From the IMG/VR virus record IMGVR_UViG_3300030098_000739, positions 616 to 23,370 of that record: DNA of 22,755 nucleotides. The stretch is one strand, 5' to 3'. Positions 1-8,402 of the stretch are shown here, piece after piece. Both the position numbers and the translations under genes were made by a program. The stretch comes from a virus. The notes under the pieces are model-generated. The model was not told the origin of the DNA, ran no database searches, and saw nothing but the letters and a program-made list of their open reading frames with translations. Positions within the stretch are counted from its first letter, which is position 1. Each line of letters opens with the position of its first letter.

Positions 1-1669
1 CACTCGATAAACCAATTTTTAATTCTTTGGTTGCGCCTCTAACAATATCAAACATTGTAAACTTGCCAGAACCACCTCTATTTCGTGACCACACTATACC
101 TGGAGTAAAGCCAACTCCAGTAACGCTTTGCGTTGCCTCTGTCCCAGTGTAATCGACAGAATTGTAATGTTTTTCAGGTTGGTTTGCTAAAGCGGGTGAT
201 ATACTAGATTCTTTATAGTTAAACGCCGCTAAAGCTCTATAACCAGATGGAGGTGTGTAGTAAAAATCTTCTCCTATACCCCCGTTTCCTTGAGCAGTAA
301 CTGCACCAGCAAAAGAACTATCCTGTCCAAAATTCCAAACGGACGTAAAATCTAAGTCCCCGTTTTGAAAAAAGTGCCACATTGCATCTGTATCTAGGCC
401 AGTTATTTGCGAACCTACAGCGGAGTTGTTTTTGTAAAACTGCAAAGTTCCGTTGTCAGCGTCAAATGCAATTCCAATAATGTCCCCTGAAGTAAAAGTA
501 GCTAAACTAGACTGCAAGTTAGAGTTGTTATTTCTAATTGAACCACCATCGCTATAACCCCAGCCGTTTGTGGTAATTGATCCTTTTCCCAAAACCTCGG
601 CATATTCTTTTATAACGCCTACTTCTGCAACTGATCCAATCGCTGCTGTGTGCCGAACTTCAGCATACCATTTTCCGTTTGTCATATGATGAGTGCTAGG
701 CACAAACCTTGTTTCGTAATTAGATCCAGAAGATGGAGTTGATATTTTTAAATTACCCTCAGTAAAGGTTACATCACCACAGAAGTAACCTAACGGATTT
801 AATGTTGAGTAGTTTCGGGTTGGAGAATCCAAAACTTGGTCTGTGGCAGCCAAAGCACTTGCAACTGTGAAGTTGTTGCCCTGCCCAGAGGTATCAGCAC
901 CAAGGCTGGAGCTATTAGAAAAATTTAACTTGAACCCATTAGTTCCATAAGCAGAGCCAGTGTACTCTTTAGGAACCCAAACACCGTTTTTAAACTCTCC
1001 TACATCCGTAGGATCAACCGCAGCACCATCAAAAAAATGAACTTCTGCCATATATCCATTAGTTGAATCAGTGCTGCCTTGAGGTGATCCGTAGCCAATA
1101 AAATGATAGTTACTACTGTTATTGATTGTTGATTGAGCATCTTGATCAGGATAAGTGGTGGTTCTGAAACTGGTTATTTTTGTTCCATCTTGATAGACTT
1201 TAATTCTATCTGAACTTGTTGCTTGAGTTGAATCTGCGATTACATGAATGTGCGTCCACGCCCCAGTATCTCTTAACGCTGTGCTTGTCCAAACTTGCTT
1301 TATACTAACGCTAGGCGAAAGCACGGTTTGAAAAACAAAGTTTATAGATCCATAAGCATTATTTGCATTTGTAGTTCCTGGTTCATGAGTATTGTCTTGT
1401 TGTATTGAAAGACCTGACTCTATGCTTTGTGGAAGGCCGCTTGAAACAGTATTAGCTGAACTAAACAAAGCCATGTCGTTCATTACGTTTGATCTTTTTA
1501 TCCAGCCACACCATGTGAATGTTCTTCTGTTTCCTGCGGAAGAGTTTTGCAAGGAAAGATATTGCGCTCCATCAGCACTGTTGAAGCGTAAAGATTGCTC
1601 TAACTTGTAAGTATAAAGGTCAGCGGCGGAAAAAAACTGTAACCCACCTGCGCCAAACGGTCCTGACAT
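1..1669 (-). CDS. LamG/SPRY-domain tail fibre or receptor-binding protein (3' end outside window)
   Basis: My translation gives about 556 open residues from the ATG at 1669 to the window edge, so the C-terminus is missing. The start has AAGGGG five bases upstream. Residues about 20-220 look like a concanavalin/LamG-type beta-sandwich (motifs 'FTWCGWIKRS', 'WTHIHVIADST', 'KVYQDGTKI', 'YMAEVHFFDG'). Residues about 330-440 look like a SPRY domain ('GKWYAEVRHT', 'WGYSDGG', 'GDIIGIAFDADNGTLQFYKN'). A later segment ('PGIVWSRNRGG', 'FDIVRGATKEL') resembles a repeat seen in many marine phage fibres. It is the last gene of the fibre cluster here and starts 9 bases after the 269-residue fibre-like gene. 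Binding of a host surface glycan or protein is inferred from the domain types; the ligand is unknown. Confidence 0.8.
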   Translation of the reverse strand, partial: MSGPFGAGGLQFFSAADLYTYKLEQSLRFNSADGAQYLSLQNSSAGNRRTFTWCGWIKRSNVMNDMALFSSANTVSSGLPQSIESGLSIQQDNTHEPGTTNANNAYGSINFVFQTVLSPSVSIKQVWTSTALRDTGAWTHIHVIADSTQATSSDRIKVYQDGTKITSFRTTTYPDQDAQSTINNSSNYHFIGYGSPQGSTDSTNGYMAEVHFFDGAAVDPTDVGEFKNGVWVPKEYTGSAYGTNGFKLNFSNSSSLGADTSGQGNNFTVASALAATDQVLDSPTRNYSTLNPLGYFCGDVTFTEGNLKISTPSSGSNYETRFVPSTHHMTNGKWYAEVRHTAAIGSVAEVGVIKEYAEVLGKGSITTNGWGYSDGGSIRNNNSNLQSSLATFTSGDIIGIAFDADNGTLQFYKNNSAVGSQITGLDTDAMWHFFQNGDLDFTSVWNFGQDSSFAGAVTAQGNGGIGEDFYYTPPSGYRALAAFNYKESSISPALANQPEKHYNSVDYTGTEATQSVTGVGFTPGIVWSRNRGGSGKFTMFDIVRGATKELKIGLSS

Positions 1670-1678
1670 ACTTACCCC

Positions 1679-2488
1679 TTATGAAAAGTTTAGTTGTGGT
1701 GTGCCAAGAAGAATCTCACCTGCGGCTTTAACAATGTAAGGCACAACATCCACTGCATTAGCTGTAGTTGAAAGCGCAAGTGTGTTAAGACCGCCTGCTG
1801 TAAAGTATTGACTTTCTAAACTAAGCGTTCTGTTTCCCGTGCCATCTTGCACAAACACAATAAACCCTGACTGCCCCACCTGCTCAGTCGTTGGGTTTGC
1901 TAAAGTAACATTGCCTGTAAGTGTTAACACAAAGTTTTGATTTGCTTGAAAATCCAACGTCACACTGCCTGTATTTGTTGTGTCTGTGTCAGTGGTCGCT
2001 AATGCGGTTCCTGTTATAGTTACACCTGTTGACGTAGCTGATACTTTGTTTACACCGCTAACAGAAAGATTTTGAGGTGATAAGTCAGTGACTGCGGCTC
2101 CAGAGCCTGCGCCATCGCAAAAGATGGTAGCAGTGTTGCCGTTTGGAACAGTGACATTGGCTCCTGAACCTTGAGTAAATATAACGCTTTGACCTGAGTT
2201 GTTTACAACAAAATACAACTTATCAGCATCATTTGGTGAAACAGTAATAGTGTTTGTGCCACTTGGCGAACCAGCAAGAACTAAAACTTTGTTTAGCCCA
2301 TCTGATGTTTTGTCACCATTTAAAGTGGAAAGCGTGGTTGTTGTGCCAGTTAGGCTTAAAGATAAAACGCCGTTGATTGCTTTATCAATAATCTCAAGAT
2401 TTACATTTGTTGTAGCACCCCAAGCACCAGCTTGTTCACCACTGCCTATAAGTTCTATGCCATTATTGTTTGTATAGGTACTTGCCAT
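1679..2488 (-). CDS. fibre-like virion protein, 269 aa
   Basis: The product is rich in Thr, Ser, Asn, Gly and Val with an alternating beta-strand pattern and no charged core, as in phage fibre shafts. The N-terminal segment (residues 1-40, 'YTNNNGIELIGSGEQAGAWG' then 'INLEIIDKAI'-like text) resembles the head of other phage fibre-type proteins and may be the particle-attachment part. The C-terminal half has 'GSVTLDFQANQNFVLTLTGN' followed by a hydrophobic end. The start at 2488 follows directly on the TAA of the repeat-protein gene, with AAGGTGG as ribosome-binding site inside that gene's last codons. No enzyme motif is visible. A fibre or baseplate-associated role is inferred from composition and position between two other fibre genes. 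Confidence 0.6.
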   Translation of the reverse strand: MASTYTNNNGIELIGSGEQAGAWGATTNVNLEIIDKAINGVLSLSLTGTTTTLSTLNGDKTSDGLNKVLVLAGSPSGTNTITVSPNDADKLYFVVNNSGQSVIFTQGSGANVTVPNGNTATIFCDGAGSGAAVTDLSPQNLSVSGVNKVSATSTGVTITGTALATTDTDTTNTGSVTLDFQANQNFVLTLTGNVTLANPTTEQVGQSGFIVFVQDGTGNRTLSLESQYFTAGGLNTLALSTTANAVDVVPYIVKAAGEILLGTPQLNFS

Positions 2489-3334
2489 TTATACCACCTT
2501 GTCTAGCCATGTTTCCACATTACCATTTCCTGAGATTTCTGTCCATGTATCGCCAGTATGAGTGATTGGAGTCCATGTATCACCGCTATGTGTTATCTGC
2601 ACCCACGAATCTCCTGTGTGTGTAATTTGTGTCCAAGTCTCAACTGTTCCTGTATCAGGGTCAATCCGCACCCATAATATCTCACCAGGGGTGGTTTGTA
2701 CAAATGAGAAAATAATTTCTGCTGTACCAAGAAGAGTTTTGTTCGCAGCAACGGTCTGAATGAACGAAAAGTCCATTGACGCACTGTCAAGCCTTACACG
2801 AGCAGGAACAGTGGTTTGAGTGAAGTTAAAGTTCAGCGTAGAGCTTGCAGGAGATATTCTTGAACCAGTGGTAGTCTGGGTAAAGTTAAAATCTTGTGTT
2901 GATACTCCAGATGCCACTTTTACAGGAACTGTGGTCTGGGTAAAATTAAAGTCTTGCGTTGATACCCCAGACGTCACTTTTATAGCGTCCGATGTTTGAT
3001 CAAACTGTGATATGACCGTTCCGCTTGCGGTAAGAATAGCACCCTGAACTGTTGTTTGCGTGAAAGCAAACTCTATGTCTGCAACCCCCACCATAATTCC
3101 AGAAGCAATATTCGTCTTAGTTGCCGTGCCAATCATGTGGGACACTGCGGAGAATGTCCCGTTGGCTGCGCTGGTTTGCGTGAAGTTGAAATCTAATGTG
3201 GCAGATTCGGGGCGAATGCGAGTTTGGGTGGTGGTTTGCGTAAAGTTAAAGTCTAAGCTGGCTGAAGCCTCAACTATAGATTCTGTCTGACCAACCGAAA
3301 TCGGTACTTCTGAAATGGAAAATGCGCCGATCAT
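2489..3334 (-). CDS. repeat-rich fibre-type protein with F-x-F-T-Q-T-T repeats and C-terminal Trp repeats
   Basis: Residues about 25-235 hold nine recognisable units spaced about 20 residues apart, each centred on a strand such as 'LDFNFTQTT', 'IEFAFTQTT' or 'MDFSFIQT'. The C-terminal 55 residues switch to a second repeat of about 10-11 residues: 'WTQITHTGDS', 'WVQITHSGDT', 'WTPITHTGDT', then 'WTEISGNG'. Such regular beta-rich repeats fit a shaft or fibrous adhesin. The gene lies between the 80-residue gene and another fibre-like gene. The start at 3334 has only a weak upstream purine stretch (AGGATAAAGACGG). I do not recognise a named family. A fibre role is inference; a host-exposed decoration protein is the alternative. 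Confidence 0.6.
   Translation of the reverse strand: MIGAFSISEVPISVGQTESIVEASASLDFNFTQTTTQTRIRPESATLDFNFTQTSAANGTFSAVSHMIGTATKTNIASGIMVGVADIEFAFTQTTVQGAILTASGTVISQFDQTSDAIKVTSGVSTQDFNFTQTTVPVKVASGVSTQDFNFTQTTTGSRISPASSTLNFNFTQTTVPARVRLDSASMDFSFIQTVAANKTLLGTAEIIFSFVQTTPGEILWVRIDPDTGTVETWTQITHTGDSWVQITHSGDTWTPITHTGDTWTEISGNGNVETWLDKVV
2881..3000 (-). repeat. two adjacent 60-bp repeat units inside the repeat protein gene
   Basis: The segments 2881-2940 and 2941-3000 align without gaps. In the first 42 bases they differ at six positions (offsets 5, 11, 17, 26, 32, 34). Five of the six fall on third codon positions of the minus-strand frame; the sixth exchanges Ala and Thr. Both encode a unit with 'STQDFNFTQTT'. 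The rest of the gene holds more diverged copies of the same 20-codon period. Confidence 0.85.
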
Positions 3335-3370
3335 CCGTCTTTATCCTATTGGTCAGGTTGAACGGAAAGG

Positions 3371-3613
3371 TTATGATTTCCAGTAAGTACGCCCAGCAGC
3401 AGCTACAGAATTTACACGAGTTAAGTCCTTGCCTGCGGTTTCCCACTTGTCGTCAATGACTTCCAGTTCAAGCATCATAACAATATTTCCGACTAGTTGT
3501 TTTTTTTCATTTTCGTCTACCCCAGCCGATTTTTGACCAGCTATAATGCTTTCAATCATATCACATTGATGAAGCAGTCTAACGTAGTCTCTATCAATTT
3601 CTTTTACCGCCAT
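3371..3613 (-). CDS. hypothetical 80-aa protein in the fibre cluster
   Basis: This is a small charged, probably helical protein with no signal peptide or membrane segment. Helical stretches are 'DRDYVRLLHQCDMIESIIAG' and 'KKQLVGNIVMMLELEVI', ending in 'AAAGRTYWKS'. The start at 3613 is strong: AAGGAG lies eight bases upstream, inside the last codons of the fibre gene (Glu-Gly-Asp-stop), so the two are likely translated together. A helical partner directly behind a self-cleaving fibre could be a small assembly factor, but nothing in the sequence proves that. I do not recognise the family. Confidence 0.65.
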   Translation of the reverse strand: MAVKEIDRDYVRLLHQCDMIESIIAGQKSAGVDENEKKQLVGNIVMMLELEVIDDKWETAGKDLTRVNSVAAAGRTYWKS

Positions 3614-3616
3614 AGT

Positions 3617-6076
3617 TTAATCTCCTTCTAATTCGGTAATCTTTGCCTGTAAACTTTCAACTTTTGCGCTTAATTCTTGAACAGCTTTAACCAAAATTGG
3701 GTAAGTATTCATAGGCGTAGCTTCTAATTTTTCAGGATTTGAATAATCAACTAATCTTGTTCTATTTGTAGAACCGAAAGTCATTTCAACTTCATGTAGC
3801 TCTTGAGCTATGAAGCCTACTTCTTTTCGTCCATGCCAAGTTCCATCGCGCTTATTCCAAGTGAAATTAACAGGTCTTAACGCTTTGATAAAGTCCAAAC
3901 CTAAATCAGTGTCTTCTATAGCTGTTTTATCACGTTCATCGGACAAGGAAGTTATGGAGGTTTGCTGACACCGCAGTGTCGCCACACTAGAATTTCCTAA
4001 CGTAATTTCATTTGAAACGCTTGTAGAAGAAGGAACTGCGCCTGCACCAATACAAGTAAGATTACTGCCACTATGCGCGGTTGTGTTGTCCTGATTTCCT
4101 ACACAAGTAATATTATCTCCTGAATAGTTATAGGCCGAGCGATAACCAATAGCGACTTGATTGTCTCCGTTTTGATTATTGTACCCCGCAGTTTGCCCTA
4201 GATATACACAATAATTTGCACCTAAAAGATTATATCCTGCGGCAGTTCCAATGACTACGTTTCGTACACCTGTTGTGTACTGACCAGTCATACACTCAGT
4301 CCCAATGGTTACATTAAAATCCCCTGTTCCAGATTTGTAATAGGCTCTATACCCTATCCCAACATTATAATTTCCATTAGTTCCGCTATTAAGCTCTCCA
4401 GCCTGATAACCAATCATTACGCCGTAATCGCCATTGGACTCTGCCTGATATCCCACGCACACATTACCCGTAGCAGTTGTTAGCTGTAAATCTGCGCCAC
4501 GCCCTACTAAAGTATTATTATCACCCGTTGTTACGACTTCACCGGCGGAATAACCAATTGCTACGTTGCCCTCCATGCCGTTATTAGCAGAGGCACTGTA
4601 TAACGAATAACTACCTACGGCTGTGTTATAATTTCCTGCTTCTCTACCACTACGATATCCTAGTACAACATTATGAGAAGACGTCCCTACGTCACGAAGG
4701 GCTTCACCACCAATGCCTATGTTGCTGTCACCAGTTGTTGCGTTGTAAGCAGTTCTATACCCACCTAAATATACGTTTTGTGTGCCACCGCCGTTTGCGC
4801 TAGGACTTGAATCTGTTTGATACCCCACAGAAAAAGAATAGTCTCCTCCCTCGTATCCAGCTTGATATCCTATAGCTATGCGATGAAAGGCATTGTAGTT
4901 ATAACCTGCCTGCCGTCCTATACCTATGCTGTAATCTTGTGATGTTATTCCTCTGTTAGCGTCGTATCCTACTGAAACATTGTAATCACCCTGTACTATG
5001 TTTCTTCCAGCATACGATCCCATACCAGCGTTGCCTGTGCCAGTTGTGTTTTCATAACCACTATCATATCCCATGTAGTTATTGTGCGCCCCACTGGTCG
5101 TATCTCTAAGTGAACCTTTTCCTATACCGTGATTGTATGACCCAGTGCCTCCAGTTGATGTAGAATATTGTGGCCCTGTTTCTGAGCCTATGTAAACATT
5201 GTAACCCCCTGAAGTTACGTTTTGACCCGCTTTGTGTCCTACAGCAACATTATCAACACTAGTTGTTTTCATCAAAGAGTAGTTACCTACCGCTACATTA
5301 TGGTATCCAATAAGAGCCTCGGATAAACTAAAAGCACCTACTGCTACATTTCCTGTCGGAGTAACTTGTGTGGAAGCAAACTTATTTAAAGACATAGCAC
5401 CAATTGCAATATTAGGTGTAGCGCCTTGATAGTCTGCGCGTTGATTTTTTAATGCACCTGGGCCAATTCTAATATTGGCAAATTGAGAATCATTTCCACT
5501 AATAGCGGAGGACATTAAATTCACAAGACCGCCAAAACTCTCTTCCGGCAGTGTGACAAAAATATCCTTGGAACCAGCACCCCAGTTTACAAATCCATCT
5601 GTAAAAGTAAGAGCATCGTTATCTGCAAAAGTTCCTGGCTCTCCAGTGGAGTTGTTTGCTTGACTATCTGAACTTACAACTAAATTGTTTTGATCGGTGA
5701 CTGACGCAACAACCATAGGGTAATCATTTATACTACTACCTCTAATTCGCATTCCTGCAACTATTGTTCCGCTGTTGCCATCGACCACTAAATCGGTGCT
5801 ATTTTGCACCGCTCCATTTGCATTAGCCGTTGCTGTCGTAGTGTTACTGCTTTTTAAAACTAATTCTCTAGATAAAGTTGTTCCAGAAGCGGTGTATTTA
5901 CCAATCCCTATTTCAAAATCAGTGCCGTCAGTACAACAATAGTAACAATAATTACCATCACCAACTTCAGCAAAGCTATCAAAACCAGTAACCGCACCAG
6001 CCAAAGTATATGTGCCTGTGCCAGTTGTCGTGGTGGTTTCTTTTACCCTATCTGCAAGAACAAAATTTTGAGTCAC
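3617..6076 (-). CDS. tail fibre/spike with YadA-like beta-roll repeats and C-terminal S74 intramolecular chaperone
   Basis: The 819-residue product begins with a module ('[20 protein letters not shown]' onward) typical of phage fibre N-termini. Residues about 190-700 carry many short repeats of the type 'NVAVGxxSL', 'YNxxIGYxAG' and 'GNYNxxVG', as in trimeric YadA-like heads. The last 108 residues are an intramolecular chaperone of the endosialidase/S74 peptidase type. It opens with 'SDERDK' near residue 712, followed by 'LRPVNFTWN' and 'GFIAQEL', and ends in a coiled coil. In that family the Ser of the SD pair and the nearby Lys drive self-cleavage after trimer folding. The start is GTG at 6076, two bases after the preceding stop, with only a weak GAAG upstream. 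An odd 'YCYYCC' cluster lies near residues 43-48. Confidence 0.88.
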   Translation of the reverse strand: MTQNFVLADRVKETTTTTGTGTYTLAGAVTGFDSFAEVGDGNYCYYCCTDGTDFEIGIGKYTASGTTLSRELVLKSSNTTTATANANGAVQNSTDLVVDGNSGTIVAGMRIRGSSINDYPMVVASVTDQNNLVVSSDSQANNSTGEPGTFADNDALTFTDGFVNWGAGSKDIFVTLPEESFGGLVNLMSSAISGNDSQFANIRIGPGALKNQRADYQGATPNIAIGAMSLNKFASTQVTPTGNVAVGAFSLSEALIGYHNVAVGNYSLMKTTSVDNVAVGHKAGQNVTSGGYNVYIGSETGPQYSTSTGGTGSYNHGIGKGSLRDTTSGAHNNYMGYDSGYENTTGTGNAGMGSYAGRNIVQGDYNVSVGYDANRGITSQDYSIGIGRQAGYNYNAFHRIAIGYQAGYEGGDYSFSVGYQTDSSPSANGGGTQNVYLGGYRTAYNATTGDSNIGIGGEALRDVGTSSHNVVLGYRSGREAGNYNTAVGSYSLYSASANNGMEGNVAIGYSAGEVVTTGDNNTLVGRGADLQLTTATGNVCVGYQAESNGDYGVMIGYQAGELNSGTNGNYNVGIGYRAYYKSGTGDFNVTIGTECMTGQYTTGVRNVVIGTAAGYNLLGANYCVYLGQTAGYNNQNGDNQVAIGYRSAYNYSGDNITCVGNQDNTTAHSGSNLTCIGAGAVPSSTSVSNEITLGNSSVATLRCQQTSITSLSDERDKTAIEDTDLGLDFIKALRPVNFTWNKRDGTWHGRKEVGFIAQELHEVEMTFGSTNRTRLVDYSNPEKLEATPMNTYPILVKAVQELSAKVESLQAKITELEGD

Positions 6077-6077
6077 G

Positions 6078-6506
6078 TTACTTCAATTCGATTGTTAAAT
6101 TGTTTGCATTAACTCTGAAGATATCGCCACTTTCAATAGTCTTGTTTGCGTCTAGCGCACCTACAAACAAGATATTGCCTGAAGAAGCAGCATCAACGAT
6201 AAACGCATGTGTAATTGTGTTATTCGTCCCACCAGATGCAGGGAAGGATACATCAGCAGCATTTTTAGCTGTCTGTGTATCTGCACTACTTGACGTAACA
6301 GTCCAACCAGACGCTGCAATCTGCTGTCTTGCATAGTTGGTAAAATTAGCTTCTGTTACACTTCCGGCCTCAGCGTCAGAAACTGCGGTAGCTAACCCTA
6401 GATAAATGCTGTCACCAGGGGTTGAAAAAGAACCAGCGTTATTTTTGAAAATAAAGTTTAGTAACTTATTCTCAAGATAAGTGGTTGCTGCATTACTTGT
6501 TGCCAT
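6078..6506 (-). CDS. conserved phage structural protein, 142 aa
   Basis: The N-terminus '[14 protein letters not shown]' followed by '[16 protein letters not shown]' and 'NYARQQI' matches, from memory, a family of small virion proteins (pattern LENKLLxxxF ... YLGLxT ... YARQ) found near tail or fibre genes in many phages. The rest is beta-rich and Thr/Ser/Ala-rich, with no catalytic motif. The start at 6506 has TAGGAG about six bases upstream. The gene sits between a connector-type gene and the large fibre gene, with its stop two bases before the fibre's GTG. A tail or fibre-attachment role is inferred from place and family resemblance, not shown. Confidence 0.65.
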   Translation of the reverse strand: MATSNAATTYLENKLLNFIFKNNAGSFSTPGDSIYLGLATAVSDAEAGSVTEANFTNYARQQIAASGWTVTSSSADTQTAKNAADVSFPASGGTNNTITHAFIVDAASSGNILFVGALDANKTIESGDIFRVNANNLTIELK

Positions 6507-6515
6507 TTTTTACTC

Positions 6516-7163
6516 CTAAGTCCTTGGCCTATCAGGTAAGCCTCTGCGATATGCGTCAGAGTTCTCTCTGGCTTCCGCCAAGTCTTTCAAACGCTGAATT
6601 TCCTGCATAAATCTTTGCCCATACAGTTGCATCATATCAGCTTCGCCTTTCATGTAAGTATACGCCTCTACTAAAGAACCGTAAAGAAGTGCGTTTGGAG
6701 CATCGGTGCTTAACCATGTTGTGCCACTGTCAGAACCGGCAGTTAAGCTAACAGGGCGATAATAGTAGTGAAGTTCAACTGTATAATTTTGGTCAGGAGT
6801 TGGACTAACAATATAGTTGTCAACATCAAAAACAGCATAATACTTTGGTCTACCTGTTGCTCCAGAATCTATTGTGTATTGCTGCACAAAGTTAACATCT
6901 TTTTGAAGCAAAAATTCTTTGTTTAAAGCTGTTGTGATTTGAAAAGAAAAAGACGCTAAGTAATCAGTCGGCAGTGTTAGATAAGGATCGTCTACAGTAA
7001 GAGCGGATGTTGCGTTTTTACGAAACAACTCCAAATCCACCATAGTGAAAATACGATCTTCTGCACCACGAATAAATACAGGCAAATTCGTTACAAAAGA
7101 TGTCTCAGTGTTTTCACAAAAATCTTGTATAGCTTGTTTTAGTTCTGCGTATGTAAATGACAT
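6516..7163 (-). CDS. head-tail adaptor/connector-type protein, 215 aa
   Basis: The product starts with a helical segment ('TYAELKQAIQDFCENTETSF' onward) and has 'LPVFIRGAEDRIF' and 'LPTDYLASFSF'. A beta part at residues 104-137 ('GRPKYYAVFD', 'PTPDQNYTVELHYYYRP') is followed by a helical C-terminus rich in charge. This arrangement is typical of a widespread marine phage protein annotated as adaptor or tail tubular protein. The same G-x-P-x-YY ... P-x-P ... L-x-YYY layout occurs in the 221-residue protein at 8402-9067, which suggests a shared fold. The start at 7163 has AGGTAAC just upstream. A role in closing the head or joining the tail is inferred from family resemblance and neighbours. Confidence 0.7.
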   Translation of the reverse strand: MSFTYAELKQAIQDFCENTETSFVTNLPVFIRGAEDRIFTMVDLELFRKNATSALTVDDPYLTLPTDYLASFSFQITTALNKEFLLQKDVNFVQQYTIDSGATGRPKYYAVFDVDNYIVSPTPDQNYTVELHYYYRPVSLTAGSDSGTTWLSTDAPNALLYGSLVEAYTYMKGEADMMQLYGQRFMQEIQRLKDLAEARENSDAYRRGLPDRPRT

Positions 7164-7175
7164 GTTACCTGCTAA

Positions 7176-7829
7176 CTATACTATTGTAATGTTTCCAACC
7201 ATGCTGCTATGAACAGTACACTGATACACTAGCGAAGTGTCACTAGGCTCGTGCGGCACAATAAATTGAGTCAGCCCAGTGGTACTATTGTAATTGTCTG
7301 TAACCCCTGTTGTAAAAGCAGAGCCACCATCAGATGTTCGTATCTGCAAAGGATGGCTACTAACATAGGAAGTGTTGTCGATTAAATATGTATGACCTTT
7401 GTAAAAAGTAAAGTTAGGGTTGTTACCAGCAGTAGCACCTGGACCAGAAAAGGTGTAAGCAGAACCTGTGGCTGCTGTCGTTGTGTATGTGGTTGTTGGA
7501 CCGCTAACTTCATCATTAAGCCTTATCCAATTGCCACCGTGAGCAAAATACAAACCACCAGTTGCGTGAACATGAGCAACTGCGCCATGATAGGTTGATG
7601 CACTGGGTAGATCACTCAAAGCAGCATAATAAAAAACTATTTTGTTTGCTCCAGAACTAACATCTAAAAGACCGTTTGCATCTATAATGTCGGTCAACAC
7701 ATTAGAACTGTTTCCTAACGCGGCATAGATTTCATCAAAATTATCGTTAATTTTATCTGCACCTACACGCAGGCTATCACCTGTGCCATCATTAGCGGAT
7801 GTTCCAATTCCTACGGTTTGCTTTGCCAT
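7176..7829 (-). CDS. virion-type protein with cupredoxin-like C-terminal domain, 217 aa
   Basis: The N-terminal part (residues 8-38, 'GTSANDGTGDSLRVGADKIN' then 'DNFDEIYAALG') is a module common in phage virion proteins. Residues about 65-105 form a second small segment ('TYHGAVAHVHATGGLYFAHG'). Residues about 110-217 look like a cupredoxin beta-sandwich: 'NFTFYKGHTYLID', His159 in 'SSHPLQI', and the end 'LVYQCTVHSSMVGNITIV' with Cys204, His207 and Met210. The His ... Cys-x2-His-x2-Met set is that of a type-1 copper site, with the C-x2-H-x2-M spacing known from amicyanin. Copper binding is inference. The gene sits between two virion-protein genes and starts at 7829 directly after the previous TAA, with GAGG upstream. 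Confidence 0.7.
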   Translation of the reverse strand: MAKQTVGIGTSANDGTGDSLRVGADKINDNFDEIYAALGNSSNVLTDIIDANGLLDVSSGANKIVFYYAALSDLPSASTYHGAVAHVHATGGLYFAHGGNWIRLNDEVSGPTTTYTTTAATGSAYTFSGPGATAGNNPNFTFYKGHTYLIDNTSYVSSHPLQIRTSDGGSAFTTGVTDNYNSTTGLTQFIVPHEPSDTSLVYQCTVHSSMVGNITIV

Positions 7830-8402
7830 TTAAGCCTCGTCATATGTACTGCTTGTGGAATCAAGTGTAACACTTGTTGCATCAAAGGTCGATGCTGTTG
7901 TCACTGTTGCCGTTCCCGCTCCAACGGTCGCATGGTCACCACCGCCTCGTGCACCACCGGCTGTCGCTCCACTGCCGGTAATCGCAACAGTATACGAATT
8001 ATCATCGACAACCGTGATTGTGTAGCCTGTAGCTTTTTCAAGATTAGTTTTTGTAAAACCATCAAATCCCTCCACTTTACGAAAAACAACAGCATCAGAT
8101 GTACTGCGACCATGAGAAGGCTCAAATACTGTAACTACACTAGAGCCTGAAGTTCCAGATTGAAACGGATTCCTGATCAAAAGTCTTTGAACAGGATCCT
8201 CAGTCGTAGTGTCTGGCCTAGGATCGCGTAACGCTTGTGGATCAACAACCTTTCTTCTAGGCTCTAATTGTGGGTGTTTTTCTTCATATTCATCTGAACC
8301 AACTTTAAAGCCGTTCCATTCGGTTTTCATGTCTCGTAAACGATAACGAAAACCAGAACGATCTGATATGCCATATGCATTTTTACCAGAGGCAAAAGCC
8401 AT
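7830..8402 (-). CDS. conserved virion structural protein, 190 aa
   Basis: The N-terminal third is polar and contains 'FASGKNAYGISDRSG', 'EWNGFKVGSDEYE' and 'HPQLEPRRKVVDPQALRDPRP'. This pattern resembles a conserved protein of uncultured marine phages found next to connector genes. The middle, with 'TVFEPSHGRSTSDAVVFRKV' and 'GYTITVVDDNSYTVAI', looks like a compact beta domain, and a Gly-rich stretch near residue 150 precedes a Thr/Ser-rich end. The start at 8402 overlaps the upstream stop (TAATG) and has GAGGGTG just before it. No enzyme motif is seen. A neck or tail component is inferred from position between two connector-type genes. Confidence 0.68.
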   Translation of the reverse strand: MAFASGKNAYGISDRSGFRYRLRDMKTEWNGFKVGSDEYEEKHPQLEPRRKVVDPQALRDPRPDTTTEDPVQRLLIRNPFQSGTSGSSVVTVFEPSHGRSTSDAVVFRKVEGFDGFTKTNLEKATGYTITVVDDNSYTVAITGSGATAGGARGGGDHATVGAGTATVTTASTFDATSVTLDSTSSTYDEA

